Below are positions 56,225-64,000 of a stretch of 64,000 nucleotides of DNA, piece after piece. The notes beneath the pieces are model-generated. The model was given only the letters and a program-made list of their open reading frames with translations. It did not search any database and had not been told where the DNA came from. The position numbers and the translations under genes are program-made. This DNA comes from Pseudomonas rhizosphaerae (lineage in GTDB: Bacteria; Pseudomonadota; Gammaproteobacteria; Pseudomonadales; Pseudomonadaceae), in the NCBI RefSeq assembly GCF_000761155.1, contig NZ_CP009533.1:4519501-4583500 (forward strand), in the 5' to 3' direction. Positions within the stretch are counted from its first letter, which is position 1. Each line of letters begins with the position of its first letter.

Positions 56225-57037
56225 TCAGATGTGCAGAATGTATTCGCGAACCAGCTTGCTGCCGAAATAGGCCAGCATCAACAGGCAGAAACCGGCCAGC
56301 GTCCAGCGAATGGCCTTGTGCCCGCGCCAGCCCAGGCGATTGCGTCCCCACAGCAGTACGCTGAAGACGATCCAGGCCAGACAGGCGAGCAGGGTCTTGT
56401 GCACCAGGTGCTGCGCGAACAGGTTCTCGACGAACACCCAGCCCGAAATCAGCGACAGCGACAACAGTGCCCAGCCGGCCCAGATGAAGCCGAACAGCAG
56501 GCTTTCCATGGTCTGCAGCGGCGGGAAGTTCTTGATCAGGCCGGTGGGATGCTTGTGCTTGAGCTGGTGGTTCTGCAGCAACAGCAGCAGCGACTGGAAC
56601 ACGGCGATGGTGAACATGCCGTAGGCCAGGATGGACAACAGGATGTGTGTGAGGATGCCGGGCTCTTCGTGGATCAGCGGCGCGGTCCCGCCGGGCACGA
56701 ACTGGGCGATCAGGATGGTCGCCAGGCCCAGGGGAAACAGCAGCACCAGCAGGTTTTCCACTGGAATCTGACTGGTGGCCAACAGGGTCAGGGCGATCAC
56801 CGCCACGGCGATCAGGCTGGCTGCGGTGAAAAAGTCCAGGCTCAGCCCCAGTGGCGTCAGCAATTGCGAGAACAGCGCGCAGCCATGGGCGATGACGGCC
56901 AGGAAGCCGAACAGGTAGAGCAGGCGTTTGTCAGCCTTGCTGCCTTGGCCAATACGGGTTGCCTGATAGGCAGTCGCAGCGGCGTACAGGCAGGCGGCGG
57001 CGAGAGTGGGTAGTAGACTGGGTGACAAGGGGAGCAT
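56225..57037 (-). CDS. CcsA/YpjD-like inner-membrane protein (cytochrome c assembly family)
   Basis: A 270-aa protein with about eight membrane helices and the CcsA-type core (ILLSILAYGMFTIAVFQSLLL, FGFIWAGWALLSLSLISGW). It belongs to the cytochrome c assembly/haem-handling family and resembles E. coli YpjD. The ATG at 57037 is preferred over 57055 because the first helix starts there. It is divergent from ffh, a conserved arrangement in pseudomonads. Direct function is not established. Confidence 0.9.
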   Translation of the reverse strand: MLPLSPSLLPTLAAACLYAAATAYQATRIGQGSKADKRLLYLFGFLAVIAHGCALFSQLLTPLGLSLDFFTAASLIAVAVIALTLLATSQIPVENLLVLLFPLGLATILIAQFVPGGTAPLIHEEPGILTHILLSILAYGMFTIAVFQSLLLLLQNHQLKHKHPTGLIKNFPPLQTMESLLFGFIWAGWALLSLSLISGWVFVENLFAQHLVHKTLLACLAWIVFSVLLWGRNRLGWRGHKAIRWTLAGFCLLMLAYFGSKLVREYILHI

Positions 57038-57139
57038 AGGTCCTGTGGAGCACACGCCGGAAAGTGCCTGAGTTTGGCATCAAATGCCTGCCGACGAAAG
57101 ACTGCATACCGCGCAGTGTCCGTGGCACCCACTCTTGGT

Positions 57140-57145
57140 TATAAT
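57140..57145 (+). promoter_or_regulatory. Putative -10 element of the ffh promoter
   Basis: TATAAT at 57140-57145, 59 bp before the ffh ATG. The hexamer at 17-bp spacing (57117-57122) is a poor -35. Confidence 0.5.
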
Positions 57146-57204
57146 CGCCGGCCTGCTCTTGCCGCCACAACCTCGGCTCAACCAGAGCCAGAAAGGATCG
57201 CGAC

Positions 57205-58587
57205 ATGTTTGAAAACCTTACAGACCGCCTCTCGCAGACGCTGCGCCACGTTACCGGCAAAGCCAAGCTGACCGAGGACAATATCAAAGACACCCTGCGC
57301 GAAGTGCGCATGGCGTTGCTCGAAGCCGACGTCGCCTTGCCGGTGGTGAAGGACTTCGTCAACAAGGTCAAGGAGCGTGCGGTCGGCACTGAGGTTTCGC
57401 GCAGCCTGACCCCGGGCCAGGCGTTCGTGAAGATCGTCCAGGCCGAGCTCGTCGAGATGATGGGCGCCGCCAACGAGGAACTGAGCCTGGCGGTGACCCC
57501 GCCCGCAGTCATCCTCATGGCTGGTCTGCAGGGCGCGGGCAAGACGACCACCGCCGGCAAGCTGGCGCGCTTCCTTAAAGAGCGCAAGAAGAAGACCGTG
57601 ATGGTGGTGTCGGCCGACGTCTACCGCCCGGCGGCCATCAAGCAGCTGGAAACCCTGGCCAGCGATATCGGCGTGACCTTCTTCCCGTCCGACATCAGCC
57701 AGAAGCCGGTGGACATCGCTCACGCGGCGATCCGCGAGGCCAAGCTCAAGTTCATCGACGTGGTCATTCTCGACACCGCCGGGCGCCTGCACATCGACGC
57801 CGAGATGATGGGCGAGATCCAGCAGTTGCACGCCGCGGTCAAGCCGGCCGAAACCCTGTTCGTGGTCGACGCCATGACCGGTCAGGACGCGGCCAACACG
57901 GCCAAGGCCTTCGGTGATGCACTGCCGCTGACCGGCGTGATCCTGACCAAGGTCGACGGCGACGCCCGTGGCGGTGCTGCGCTGTCGGTGCGCGCCATCA
58001 CCGGCAAGCCGATCAAGTTCATCGGCATGGGCGAGAAAAGCGAAGCACTCGAGCCGTTCCACCCCGACCGGATTGCCTCGCGGATCCTGGGCATGGGCGA
58101 CGTGCTCAGCCTGATCGAGCAGGCCGAGCAGACGCTGGACAAGGACAAGGCCGACAAGCTCGCCAAGAAACTGAAGAAGGGCAAGGGCTTCGACCTCGAA
58201 GACTTCCGTGACCAGCTCGTGCAGATGAAGACCATGGGCGGCCTCGGTGGCCTGATGGACAAGCTGCCCAGCATCGGCGGCGTGAACCTCTCGCAGATGG
58301 GCAACGCCCAGAACGTTGCCGAGAAGCAGTTCAAGCAGATGGAAGCCATCATCAACTCCATGACCCCGGCCGAGCGCCGCGACCCGGACGTGATCAGCGG
58401 TTCGCGCAAGCGTCGCATCGCCATGGGCTCCGGCACCCAGGTGCAGGACATCGGTCGCTTGATCAAGCAGCACAAGCAGATGCAGAAGATGATGAAGAAG
58501 TTTTCCACCAAGGGTGGCATGGCCAAGATGATGCGCGGCATGGGCGGCATGCTGCCCGGCGGCGGTGGCGGCATGCCCAAGATGTAA
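57205..58587 (+). CDS. ffh: Signal recognition particle protein Ffh
   Basis: GTPase that, with 4.5S RNA, targets membrane proteins co-translationally to FtsY and SecYEG. The 460-aa protein has an N domain (about 1-90), a G domain with GLQGAGKTTTAGKLA (G1), DTAGRLHIDAEMM (G3) and TKVDGDARGGAAL (G4), and a methionine-rich M domain ending KMMRGMGGMLPGGGGGMPKM. The following gap holds a REP-like hairpin and the rpsP leader. Confidence 0.98.
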   Translation: MFENLTDRLSQTLRHVTGKAKLTEDNIKDTLREVRMALLEADVALPVVKDFVNKVKERAVGTEVSRSLTPGQAFVKIVQAELVEMMGAANEELSLAVTPPAVILMAGLQGAGKTTTAGKLARFLKERKKKTVMVVSADVYRPAAIKQLETLASDIGVTFFPSDISQKPVDIAHAAIREAKLKFIDVVILDTAGRLHIDAEMMGEIQQLHAAVKPAETLFVVDAMTGQDAANTAKAFGDALPLTGVILTKVDGDARGGAALSVRAITGKPIKFIGMGEKSEALEPFHPDRIASRILGMGDVLSLIEQAEQTLDKDKADKLAKKLKKGKGFDLEDFRDQLVQMKTMGGLGGLMDKLPSIGGVNLSQMGNAQNVAEKQFKQMEAIINSMTPAERRDPDVISGSRKRRIAMGSGTQVQDIGRLIKQHKQMQKMMKKFSTKGGMAKMMRGMGGMLPGGGGGMPKM

Positions 58588-58611
58588 CGCATTGCGTCGG
58601 TACGAAAGCCC

Positions 58612-58631
58612 TGTGGGAGCCTGCTCCCACA
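58612..58631. repeat. REP-like hairpin after ffh
   Basis: TGTGGGAGC (58612-58620) and GCTCCCACA (58623-58631) form a 9-bp stem with a 2-base gap, the conserved core of a pseudomonad REP element. It may help terminate ffh transcripts. Confidence 0.6.
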
Positions 58632-58844
58632 CGTCTACTTCCCGTGCCGACGAATACCCTGGCCATGTGGCCAAACTCCGTTGCTTGCAACGGCTTATAG
58701 GCAAATCTGCGCTGCAAGCCCCGACCTATCGGAAAAAGGCATTTGCAAATGTCCGTGTATTCCCTGAGAATATGCGGCCTTTCGGGCACCCGTGTGCCCG
58801 CTGTGCATTATGATTTGCAGCACCGACTACAGGAACGATGTTCA

Positions 58845-59096
58845 ATGCTAACCATCCGTCTTGCCCGTGGCGGCTCCAAAAAGCGCCCGTTTTACCAACT
58901 GACCGTAACCGATTCGCGCAACCCGCGTGACGGTTCCCACAAAGAGCACGTGGGTTTCTTCAACCCTGTTGCCCGTGGTCAGGAAATCCGTCTGTCCGTG
59001 AACCAAGAGCGCGTCAACCACTGGTTGAGCGTTGGTGCACAGCCTTCTGAGCGCGTTGCTCAGTTGCTGAAGGAAAATGCCAAGGCCGCGGCCTGA
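58845..59096 (+). CDS. rpsP: 30S ribosomal protein S16
   Basis: An 83-aa small-subunit protein, [20 protein letters not shown] at the start. The ATG at 58845 is chosen over an upstream in-frame ATG (58743) because it gives the canonical S16 start and has an AGGA site. First gene of the rpsP-rimM-trmD-rplS operon; rimM begins 5 bp later. Confidence 0.98.
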   Translation: MLTIRLARGGSKKRPFYQLTVTDSRNPRDGSHKEHVGFFNPVARGQEIRLSVNQERVNHWLSVGAQPSERVAQLLKENAKAAA

Positions 59097-59101
59097 GCAA
59101 T

Positions 59102-59641
59102 ATGAACGCGACGCCAGATTCCGCTGATGACTTGATCGTCGTCGGCAAGATTTTCTCGGTACACGGCGTTCGCGGCGAGGTGAAGGTCTTTTCCTTTACC
59201 GATCCGATAGAAAACCTGCTCGATTACAAGACCTGGACGCTCAAGCGCGAAGGGGTTGTCGTCAAACAGGTAGAGCTGGTCAGCGGCCGATCCACACAAA
59301 AGGATCTGGTTGCCAAGTTGAAAGGCCTGGATGATCGCGACGAAGCCCGTCTTCTGTCCGGTTACGAGATTTGCATCTCGCGCAGCCTTTTGCCCGACCT
59401 GGCCGAAGATGATTACTACTGGTATCAGCTTCAAGGCTTGAAAGTCATCGATCTGCAGGAGCAATTGCTCGGCACGGTCGATCACCTGTTGGAGACCGGC
59501 GCCAACGATGTAATGGTGGTGAAGCCCTGCGCGGGCAGCCTGGATGATCGTGAACGCCTGTTGCCCTATACGGCGCAATGCGTGTTGAAGGTCGACCTGG
59601 CCGCTGGCGAGATGAGGGTGGATTGGGACGCGGACTTCTAG
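59102..59641 (+). CDS. rimM: Ribosome maturation factor RimM
   Basis: A 179-aa 16S rRNA processing and 30S-maturation factor that binds S19. The N-terminal part (VVGKIFSVHGVRGEVKVFSF) is the RimM domain and the C-terminal part is a PRC barrel (DDYYWYQLQGLKVIDLQEQL). It lies between rpsP and trmD as expected. Confidence 0.97.
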   Translation: MNATPDSADDLIVVGKIFSVHGVRGEVKVFSFTDPIENLLDYKTWTLKREGVVVKQVELVSGRSTQKDLVAKLKGLDDRDEARLLSGYEICISRSLLPDLAEDDYYWYQLQGLKVIDLQEQLLGTVDHLLETGANDVMVVKPCAGSLDDRERLLPYTAQCVLKVDLAAGEMRVDWDADF

Positions 59642-59644
59642 GCG

Positions 59645-60397
59645 ATGGCAACCCTTCGCGTTGAAGTGATCACCCTGTTCCCCGAGATGTTCTCGGCCAT
59701 CAGCGAGTACGGCATTACCAGCCGCGCGGTGAAACAGGGGTTGTTGCAACTGACCTGCTGGAACCCGCGGGACTACACCATGGACCGTCACCACACAGTG
59801 GATGACCGGCCCTTTGGCGGTGGTCCGGGAATGGTGATGAAGATCAAGCCCCTGGAAGATGCCCTGGTTCAGGCCAAGGCTGCGGCAGGGGAAGCGGCGA
59901 AGGTGATCTACCTCTCGCCCCAGGGCCGGCCGCTGGTACAGGGTGCGGTGAAACAACTGGCGACTTCCGAATCCTTGATTCTGATCGCCGGGCGATACGA
60001 AGGCATCGACGAGCGTTTCATTGAAGCTCATGTCGATGAAGAGTGGTCTGTTGGCGACTATGTGCTGTCGGGCGGTGAATTGCCTGCCATGGTCCTGATC
60101 GATGCGGTTACACGGCTGCTGCCCGGAGCTTTGGGGCATGCGGACTCCGCGGAGGAAGACTCCTTCACGGACGGTCTGCTGGATTGCCCGCACTACACCC
60201 GACCGGAGGTGTATGCGGATCAGCGTGTTCCCGACATATTGCTTAGCGGCAATCATGCACACATCCGGCGCTGGCGTTTGCAGCAGTCCCTTGGGCGGAC
60301 CTACGAACGACGTGCCGATCTTCTGGAAAGACGCTCGCTTTCTGGAGAAGAGAACAAGCTGCTGGCGGAGTATCTCCGCGAGCGGAACGATAGTTAA
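59645..60397 (+). CDS. trmD: tRNA (guanine-37-N1)-methyltransferase
   Basis: A 250-aa SPOUT-knot enzyme that methylates G37 with S-adenosylmethionine, preventing +1 frameshifting. Motifs: [29 protein letters not shown] and the AdoMet knot [35 protein letters not shown] in part. The start is 4 bp after rimM. Confidence 0.98.
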   Translation: MATLRVEVITLFPEMFSAISEYGITSRAVKQGLLQLTCWNPRDYTMDRHHTVDDRPFGGGPGMVMKIKPLEDALVQAKAAAGEAAKVIYLSPQGRPLVQGAVKQLATSESLILIAGRYEGIDERFIEAHVDEEWSVGDYVLSGGELPAMVLIDAVTRLLPGALGHADSAEEDSFTDGLLDCPHYTRPEVYADQRVPDILLSGNHAHIRRWRLQQSLGRTYERRADLLERRSLSGEENKLLAEYLRERNDS

Positions 60398-60439
60398 CGT
60401 ATCGATGGTAAGTCAGACGATTTACCTTAGGAGCACAGC

Positions 60440-60790
60440 ATGACCAACAAAATCATCCTTGCACTCGAAGCAGAGCAGATGACCAAAGAAATCCCTCCCT
60501 TTGCCCCGGGCGACACCATCGTCGTTCAGGTGAAAGTGAAGGAAGGCGATCGTTCCCGTCTGCAGGCGTTCGAAGGCGTTGTCATCGCCAAGCGCAACCG
60601 CGGCGTGAACAGTGCTTTCACCGTACGTAAAATCTCCAACGGTGTTGGCGTAGAGCGTACTTTCCAGACCTACAGCCCGCAGATCGACAGCATGGCCGTG
60701 AAACGTCGTGGTGACGTGCGTAAAGCCAAGCTGTACTACCTGCGCGACCTGTCTGGTAAAGCAGCACGTATCAAGGAAAAACTGTCCTGA
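60440..60790 (+). CDS. rplS: 50S ribosomal protein L19
   Basis: A 116-aa large-subunit protein near the 30S-50S interface, [14 protein letters not shown] at the start and [18 protein letters not shown] inside. Preceded by TAGGAG and followed after 22 bp by a strong terminator that ends the operon. Confidence 0.98.
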   Translation: MTNKIILALEAEQMTKEIPPFAPGDTIVVQVKVKEGDRSRLQAFEGVVIAKRNRGVNSAFTVRKISNGVGVERTFQTYSPQIDSMAVKRRGDVRKAKLYYLRDLSGKAARIKEKLS

Positions 60791-60812
60791 GTACAGTTTG
60801 TTTCTGATGCAG

Positions 60813-60841
60813 AAAAAGGCAGCCTTCGGGCTGCCTTTTTT
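60813..60841 (+). terminator. Rho-independent terminator of the rpsP operon
   Basis: AAAAAGGCAGCC (60813-60824), tetraloop TTCG, then GGCTGCCTTTTTT. Twelve-base perfect stem including the A/T tails, so it may work in both directions. Confidence 0.95.
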
Positions 60842-60883
60842 GTGGGCGAGTGTTGGCAGATGAGTGTTCAATGACGATGTTCA

Positions 60884-60924
60884 TGTGGGAGCGGGGCGGG
60901 CGGCGAGCCCTCTGCCCGCGAAGG
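60884..60924. repeat. REP-type element between rplS and xerD
   Basis: TGTGGGAGCGGGGCGGGC (60884-60901) and GCCCTCTGCCCGCGAAGGC (60906-60924) carry the CGGGC/GCCCG REP core, related to the element at 35847-35877. Confidence 0.6.
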
Positions 60925-60983
60925 CGTCGCCCTGACTCTGTGCCCTGTTATCATTCCCGGACCCCCACAACCCTGCGACCTCA

Positions 60984-61880
60984 ATGCCAGCCCTAGACCA
61001 CCCCCTGATCGATCAATTTCTTGATGCCCTGTGGCTGGAAAAAGGCCTCTCGCAGAACAGTCGTGACGCCTACCGCAGCGATCTGGCGTTGTTCAACGGC
61101 TGGCTGCAGGAGCGTGGCATCGCGCTGGATGCGGCCGGTCGCGAGGTGCTGCTCGATCACCTGGCCTGGCGAGTCGAGCAGGGCTACAAGGCGCGCTCCA
61201 CGGCGCGGTTGCTGTCCGGTGCGCGAGGTTTCTATCGTTATTTGCTGCGCGAGAAGCTGATCGACAGCGACCCGACCTTGCAGATCGACATGCCGCAACT
61301 GGGCAAGCCGTTGCCCAAGTCGTTATCCGAAGCCGACGTCGAGGCGCTGCTCCAGGCACCCGACCTGGGCGAGCCCATCGGCCAGCGTGACCGCGCCATG
61401 CTCGAGGTGCTGTATGCCTGCGGCCTGCGGGTGACCGAATTGATCAGCCTGACCCTGGATCAGGTCAATCTGCGCCAGGGCGTGTTGCGCGTGGTGGGCA
61501 AGGGCAACAAGGAGCGGCTTGTGCCGATGGGGGAGGAAGCGGTGGTCTGGGTGGAGCGCTACCTGCGCGACGGGCGCCATGAACTGCTCGGCGGCAGGCC
61601 CAGCGACGTCGTCTTTCCCAGCCAGCGTGGCGAGCAGATGACCCGGCAGACGTTCTGGCATCGCATCAAGCACCAGGCTCAGGTCGCCGGCATCGCCAAG
61701 TCGTTGTCGCCGCACACGCTGCGCCATGCGTTCGCTACCCATCTGCTCAACCATGGTGCGGACCTGCGCGTGGTGCAGATGCTGCTCGGCCACAGCGATC
61801 TGTCGACCACGCAGATCTACACCCACGTGGCGCGTGCGCGTCTGCAGGACCTGCATGCCAAACACCATCCGCGGGGATGA
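60984..61880 (+). CDS. xerD: Site-specific tyrosine recombinase XerD
   Basis: With XerC it resolves chromosome dimers at dif. The 298-aa protein has the SAM-like N-terminal domain (about 8-90, IDQFLDALWLEKGLSQNSRDAYRSDL in part) and a catalytic domain with Arg in ACGLRVTELISL, HTLRHAFATH (His, Arg), LGHSDLSTTQIYTHV (His and the Tyr nucleophile). dsbC and hom follow, the standard pseudomonad order. Confidence 0.97.
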   Translation: MPALDHPLIDQFLDALWLEKGLSQNSRDAYRSDLALFNGWLQERGIALDAAGREVLLDHLAWRVEQGYKARSTARLLSGARGFYRYLLREKLIDSDPTLQIDMPQLGKPLPKSLSEADVEALLQAPDLGEPIGQRDRAMLEVLYACGLRVTELISLTLDQVNLRQGVLRVVGKGNKERLVPMGEEAVVWVERYLRDGRHELLGGRPSDVVFPSQRGEQMTRQTFWHRIKHQAQVAGIAKSLSPHTLRHAFATHLLNHGADLRVVQMLLGHSDLSTTQIYTHVARARLQDLHAKHHPRG

Positions 61881-62022
61881 AATCGGACGATTCGGCTCTG
61901 TGTCGAACGTTGTCCGCAGTCGGTCTTGACCAATGAATGTGGTAGGCTTGCCCGGTTTATGCAGCGGGCCGTGACGAGTTGATCCTCCATCGCCCCTCAA
62001 GTCCGTCGCTCCAGGAGTTCCC

Positions 62023-62757
62023 ATGCGCGTGACCCGTCTTTTCGCCGCCGCAGCCCTTGCGTTGGCCAGCACCTTTGCCGTCGCCGATCCGGCTGCGGAG
62101 CAAGCGATTCGCAAGACCCTGCAGACCCTGCAACTGGAAGTGCCTATCGAAAGCGTGGGCGCCAGCCCGCTCAATGGCCTGTACGAGGTCAAGCTCAAGG
62201 GCGGTCGCGTACTGTATGCCAGCGCCGACGGTCAGTTCGTCATGCAGGGCTACCTGTTCCAGATCCAGAATGGCAAGCCGGTCAACCTGACCGAGAAGAC
62301 CGAGCGGCTGGCCATCGCCAAGACCATCAATGCCATTCCGGTCGCCGATACCGTGGTCTACCCGGCGGTGGGCGAGACCAAGTCGCACATCACCGTGTTC
62401 ACCGACACCACCTGCCCGTACTGCCACAAGCTGCATGCCGAAGTCCCCGAGCTCAACCGCATGGGGGTCGAGGTCCGCTACGTGGCGTTCCCGCGCCAGG
62501 GTCTGAAATCGGCCGGTGACGAACAGTTGCAGGCGGTATGGTGCTCCAAGGATCGCAAGGCGGCCATGGACAAGATGGTCTCCGGCGATACCATCAAGGC
62601 GCCTTCGTGCGTCAACCCGGTCGCCAAGCAGTTCGAGCTGGGCCAGTCGATCGGTGTCAGCGGCACGCCCGCCATCGTGCTGGAGAACGGGCAGGTCATC
62701 CCTGGCTACCAGCCGGCGGCGAACGTGGCCAAGCTGGCCCTCGACGCGAAAGGCTGA
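62023..62757 (+). CDS. dsbC: Thiol:disulfide interchange protein DsbC
   Basis: A 244-aa periplasmic disulfide isomerase. Signal peptide MRVTRLFAAAALALASTFAVA, then the N-terminal dimerisation domain (about 25-80) and a thioredoxin fold with CPYC (Cys131, Cys134) in TDTTCPYCHKLH and the cis-Pro loop GVSGTPAIVLENG. The partner reductant is DsbD, not in this window. Confidence 0.96.
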   Translation: MRVTRLFAAAALALASTFAVADPAAEQAIRKTLQTLQLEVPIESVGASPLNGLYEVKLKGGRVLYASADGQFVMQGYLFQIQNGKPVNLTEKTERLAIAKTINAIPVADTVVYPAVGETKSHITVFTDTTCPYCHKLHAEVPELNRMGVEVRYVAFPRQGLKSAGDEQLQAVWCSKDRKAAMDKMVSGDTIKAPSCVNPVAKQFELGQSIGVSGTPAIVLENGQVIPGYQPAANVAKLALDAKG

Positions 62758-62781
62758 GCGGCACTCGCACGTCATCAATAG

Positions 62782-62802
62782 CCGCAGGTTGAAGGCCTGC
62801 GG
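62782..62802. other. Hairpin between dsbC and hom
   Basis: CCGCAGG (62782-62788) with CCTGCGG (62796-62802), 7-nt loop, no T-run. It could be a weak terminator or an mRNA end. Confidence 0.35.
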
Positions 62803-62850
62803 TCAGTATCACGACCGTCATCTGGGCGGTCGCTTCATGGGGAGTTCAGA

Positions 62851-64000
62851 GTGAAACCGGTCAAAGTAGGCATCTGTGGGTTAGGTACCGTCGGTGGCGG
62901 CACCTTCAACGTACTTCAGCGCAACGCCGAGGAGATTGCCCGCCGTGCCGGGCGCGGTATTGAAGTGGCGCAGATTGCGATGCGCTCGCCGAACCCCAAC
63001 TGCCAGATTACCGGTACCCCCATTACCAACGATGTCTTCGCAGTGGCCGGCAACCCGGAGATCGATATCGTCATCGAGCTGATCGGTGGCTACACCGTCG
63101 CGCGCGAACTGGTGCTCAAGGCCATCGAGAACGGCAAGCACGTGGTCACCGCCAACAAGGCGCTGATTGCCGTGCACGGCAACGAGATCTTCGCCAAGGC
63201 GCGGGAGAAGGGCGTGATCGTCGCGTTCGAAGCCGCCGTTGCCGGTGGCATCCCGGTGATCAAGGCGATCCGTGAAGGCCTGTCGGCCAACCGTATCAAC
63301 TGGGTCGCGGGCATCATCAACGGCACGGGCAATTTCATCCTCACGGAAATGCGCGAGAAGGGCCGTACCTTCGAAGACGTCCTGGCCGAAGCGCAGACAC
63401 TGGGCTATGCCGAAGCCGATCCGACCTTCGACGTGGAAGGCATCGATGCGGCGCACAAACTGACGATTCTGGCGTCCATCGCCTTCGGCATCCCGTTGCA
63501 GTTCGACAAGGCCTACACCGAAGGCATCACCCGCCTGACCACGGCCGACGTCAACTATGCCGAAGCCCTGGGCTACCGCATCAAGCACCTGGGCGTGGCG
63601 CGCAGCACCGAGCGCGGCATCGAGCTGCGGGTCCACCCGACGTTGATCCCGGCCGACCGCCTGATCGCCAACGTCAACGGCGTGATGAATGCGGTGATGG
63701 TCAACGGCGATGCGGCCGGTTCCACCCTGTTCTACGGTGCCGGTGCTGGCATGGAGCCCACCGCCTCGAGCGTGGTCGCCGACCTGGTCGACGTGGTTCG
63801 CGCCATGACCTCGGACCCGGAGAACCGTGTGCCGCACCTGGCCTTTCAGCCAGACTCGCTGTCTGCCCACCCGATCCTGCCGATCGAAGCGTGCGAAAGT
63901 GCCTATTACCTGCGCATCCAGGCCAAGGATCATCCGGGCGTGCTGGCACAGGTAGCAAGCATCCTGTCCGAGCGCGGTATCAACATCGAGTCGATCATGC
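62851..64000 (+). CDS. hom: Homoserine dehydrogenase (C-terminus beyond window)
   Basis: Reduces aspartate semialdehyde to homoserine in the methionine/threonine branch. Starts with GTG at 62851 and is read to the window end (383 codons). Rossmann motif GICGLGTVGGGTF (about 7-19), substrate region TANKALIAVHG, GIINGTGNFILTEM and AEADPTFDVEGIDAAHKL are all typical. A C-terminal ACT domain begins near LRIQAKDHPGVLAQVAS, so feedback regulation by threonine is likely. The end of the gene is cut. Confidence 0.97.
   Translation, partial: MKPVKVGICGLGTVGGGTFNVLQRNAEEIARRAGRGIEVAQIAMRSPNPNCQITGTPITNDVFAVAGNPEIDIVIELIGGYTVARELVLKAIENGKHVVTANKALIAVHGNEIFAKAREKGVIVAFEAAVAGGIPVIKAIREGLSANRINWVAGIINGTGNFILTEMREKGRTFEDVLAEAQTLGYAEADPTFDVEGIDAAHKLTILASIAFGIPLQFDKAYTEGITRLTTADVNYAEALGYRIKHLGVARSTERGIELRVHPTLIPADRLIANVNGVMNAVMVNGDAAGSTLFYGAGAGMEPTASSVVADLVDVVRAMTSDPENRVPHLAFQPDSLSAHPILPIEACESAYYLRIQAKDHPGVLAQVASILSERGINIESIM

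Overview
The window looks like the chromosome of a fluorescent Pseudomonas, probably of the P. putida group. The basis is the gene families and their order: guaB-guaA, tadA-mltF-purL, ffh-rpsP-rimM-trmD-rplS, xerD-dsbC-hom, a fecI-fecR-fecA iron system, an AaeXAB-like efflux operon and GC-rich REP-type hairpins. The species call is inference from family knowledge; no database was searched.

Layout. 1-4847 is iron acquisition: a FecA-type receptor (cut by the left edge), FecR and FecI on the minus strand, divergent from a DUF3649-PepSY-DUF3325 operon, with two Fur-box-like sites between. 4883-16713 is metabolism and transport: an AraC regulator divergent from a DMT exporter, a 2-hydroxyacid dehydrogenase, a LysR regulator divergent from a four-gene efflux operon (outer-membrane factor, FUSC, DUF1656, HlyD), yaaA, a TauE/SafE exporter and a zinc-ribbon hypothetical. 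16797-19961 is guaB-guaA, the last steps of GMP synthesis.

19950-29610 is a genomic island in the 3' end of guaA. An imperfect repeat of about 100 bp carrying the guaA stop codon and terminator hairpin lies at both ends. The island is visibly more AT-rich than the chromosome. It holds a tyrosine recombinase beside attL, an AlpA-type regulator, a truncated RepA-like ATPase, decayed conjugation genes (traK-like, frameshifted trbJ, trbK-like, truncated trbL), a 10-bp tandem repeat array, one very large gene for a protein with an Mrr-like nuclease domain and a NACHT-type NTPase domain (1329 aa, a probable anti-phage sensor-effector), and an orphan antitoxin-like small gene. The large gene is the best candidate for an undescribed system.

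29611-35817 is further accessory and core DNA: a FitAB/VapBC-type toxin-antitoxin pair with a palindromic operator, a bacterial PH-domain protein, an 864-aa dermonecrotic-toxin-like protein with a ChaN/EreA-like C-terminal domain, REP elements, a Tat-exported multicopper oxidase and tadA. 35895-41776 has mltF, purL and a NIF3-like small protein. 41791-50731 is a two-partner secretion locus: one TpsB transporter and two TpsA exoproteins, the distal one frameshifted.

50942-64000 is mainly housekeeping: an L,D-transpeptidase, two Nudix hydrolases, a gamma-carbonic-anhydrase-like protein, a DUF1289 protein, purT, a CorC/CNNM-type CBS protein, a CcsA-like cytochrome c assembly protein, ffh, the rpsP operon, xerD, dsbC and the start of hom. 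Four purine genes (guaB, guaA, purL, purT) fall in this one window.
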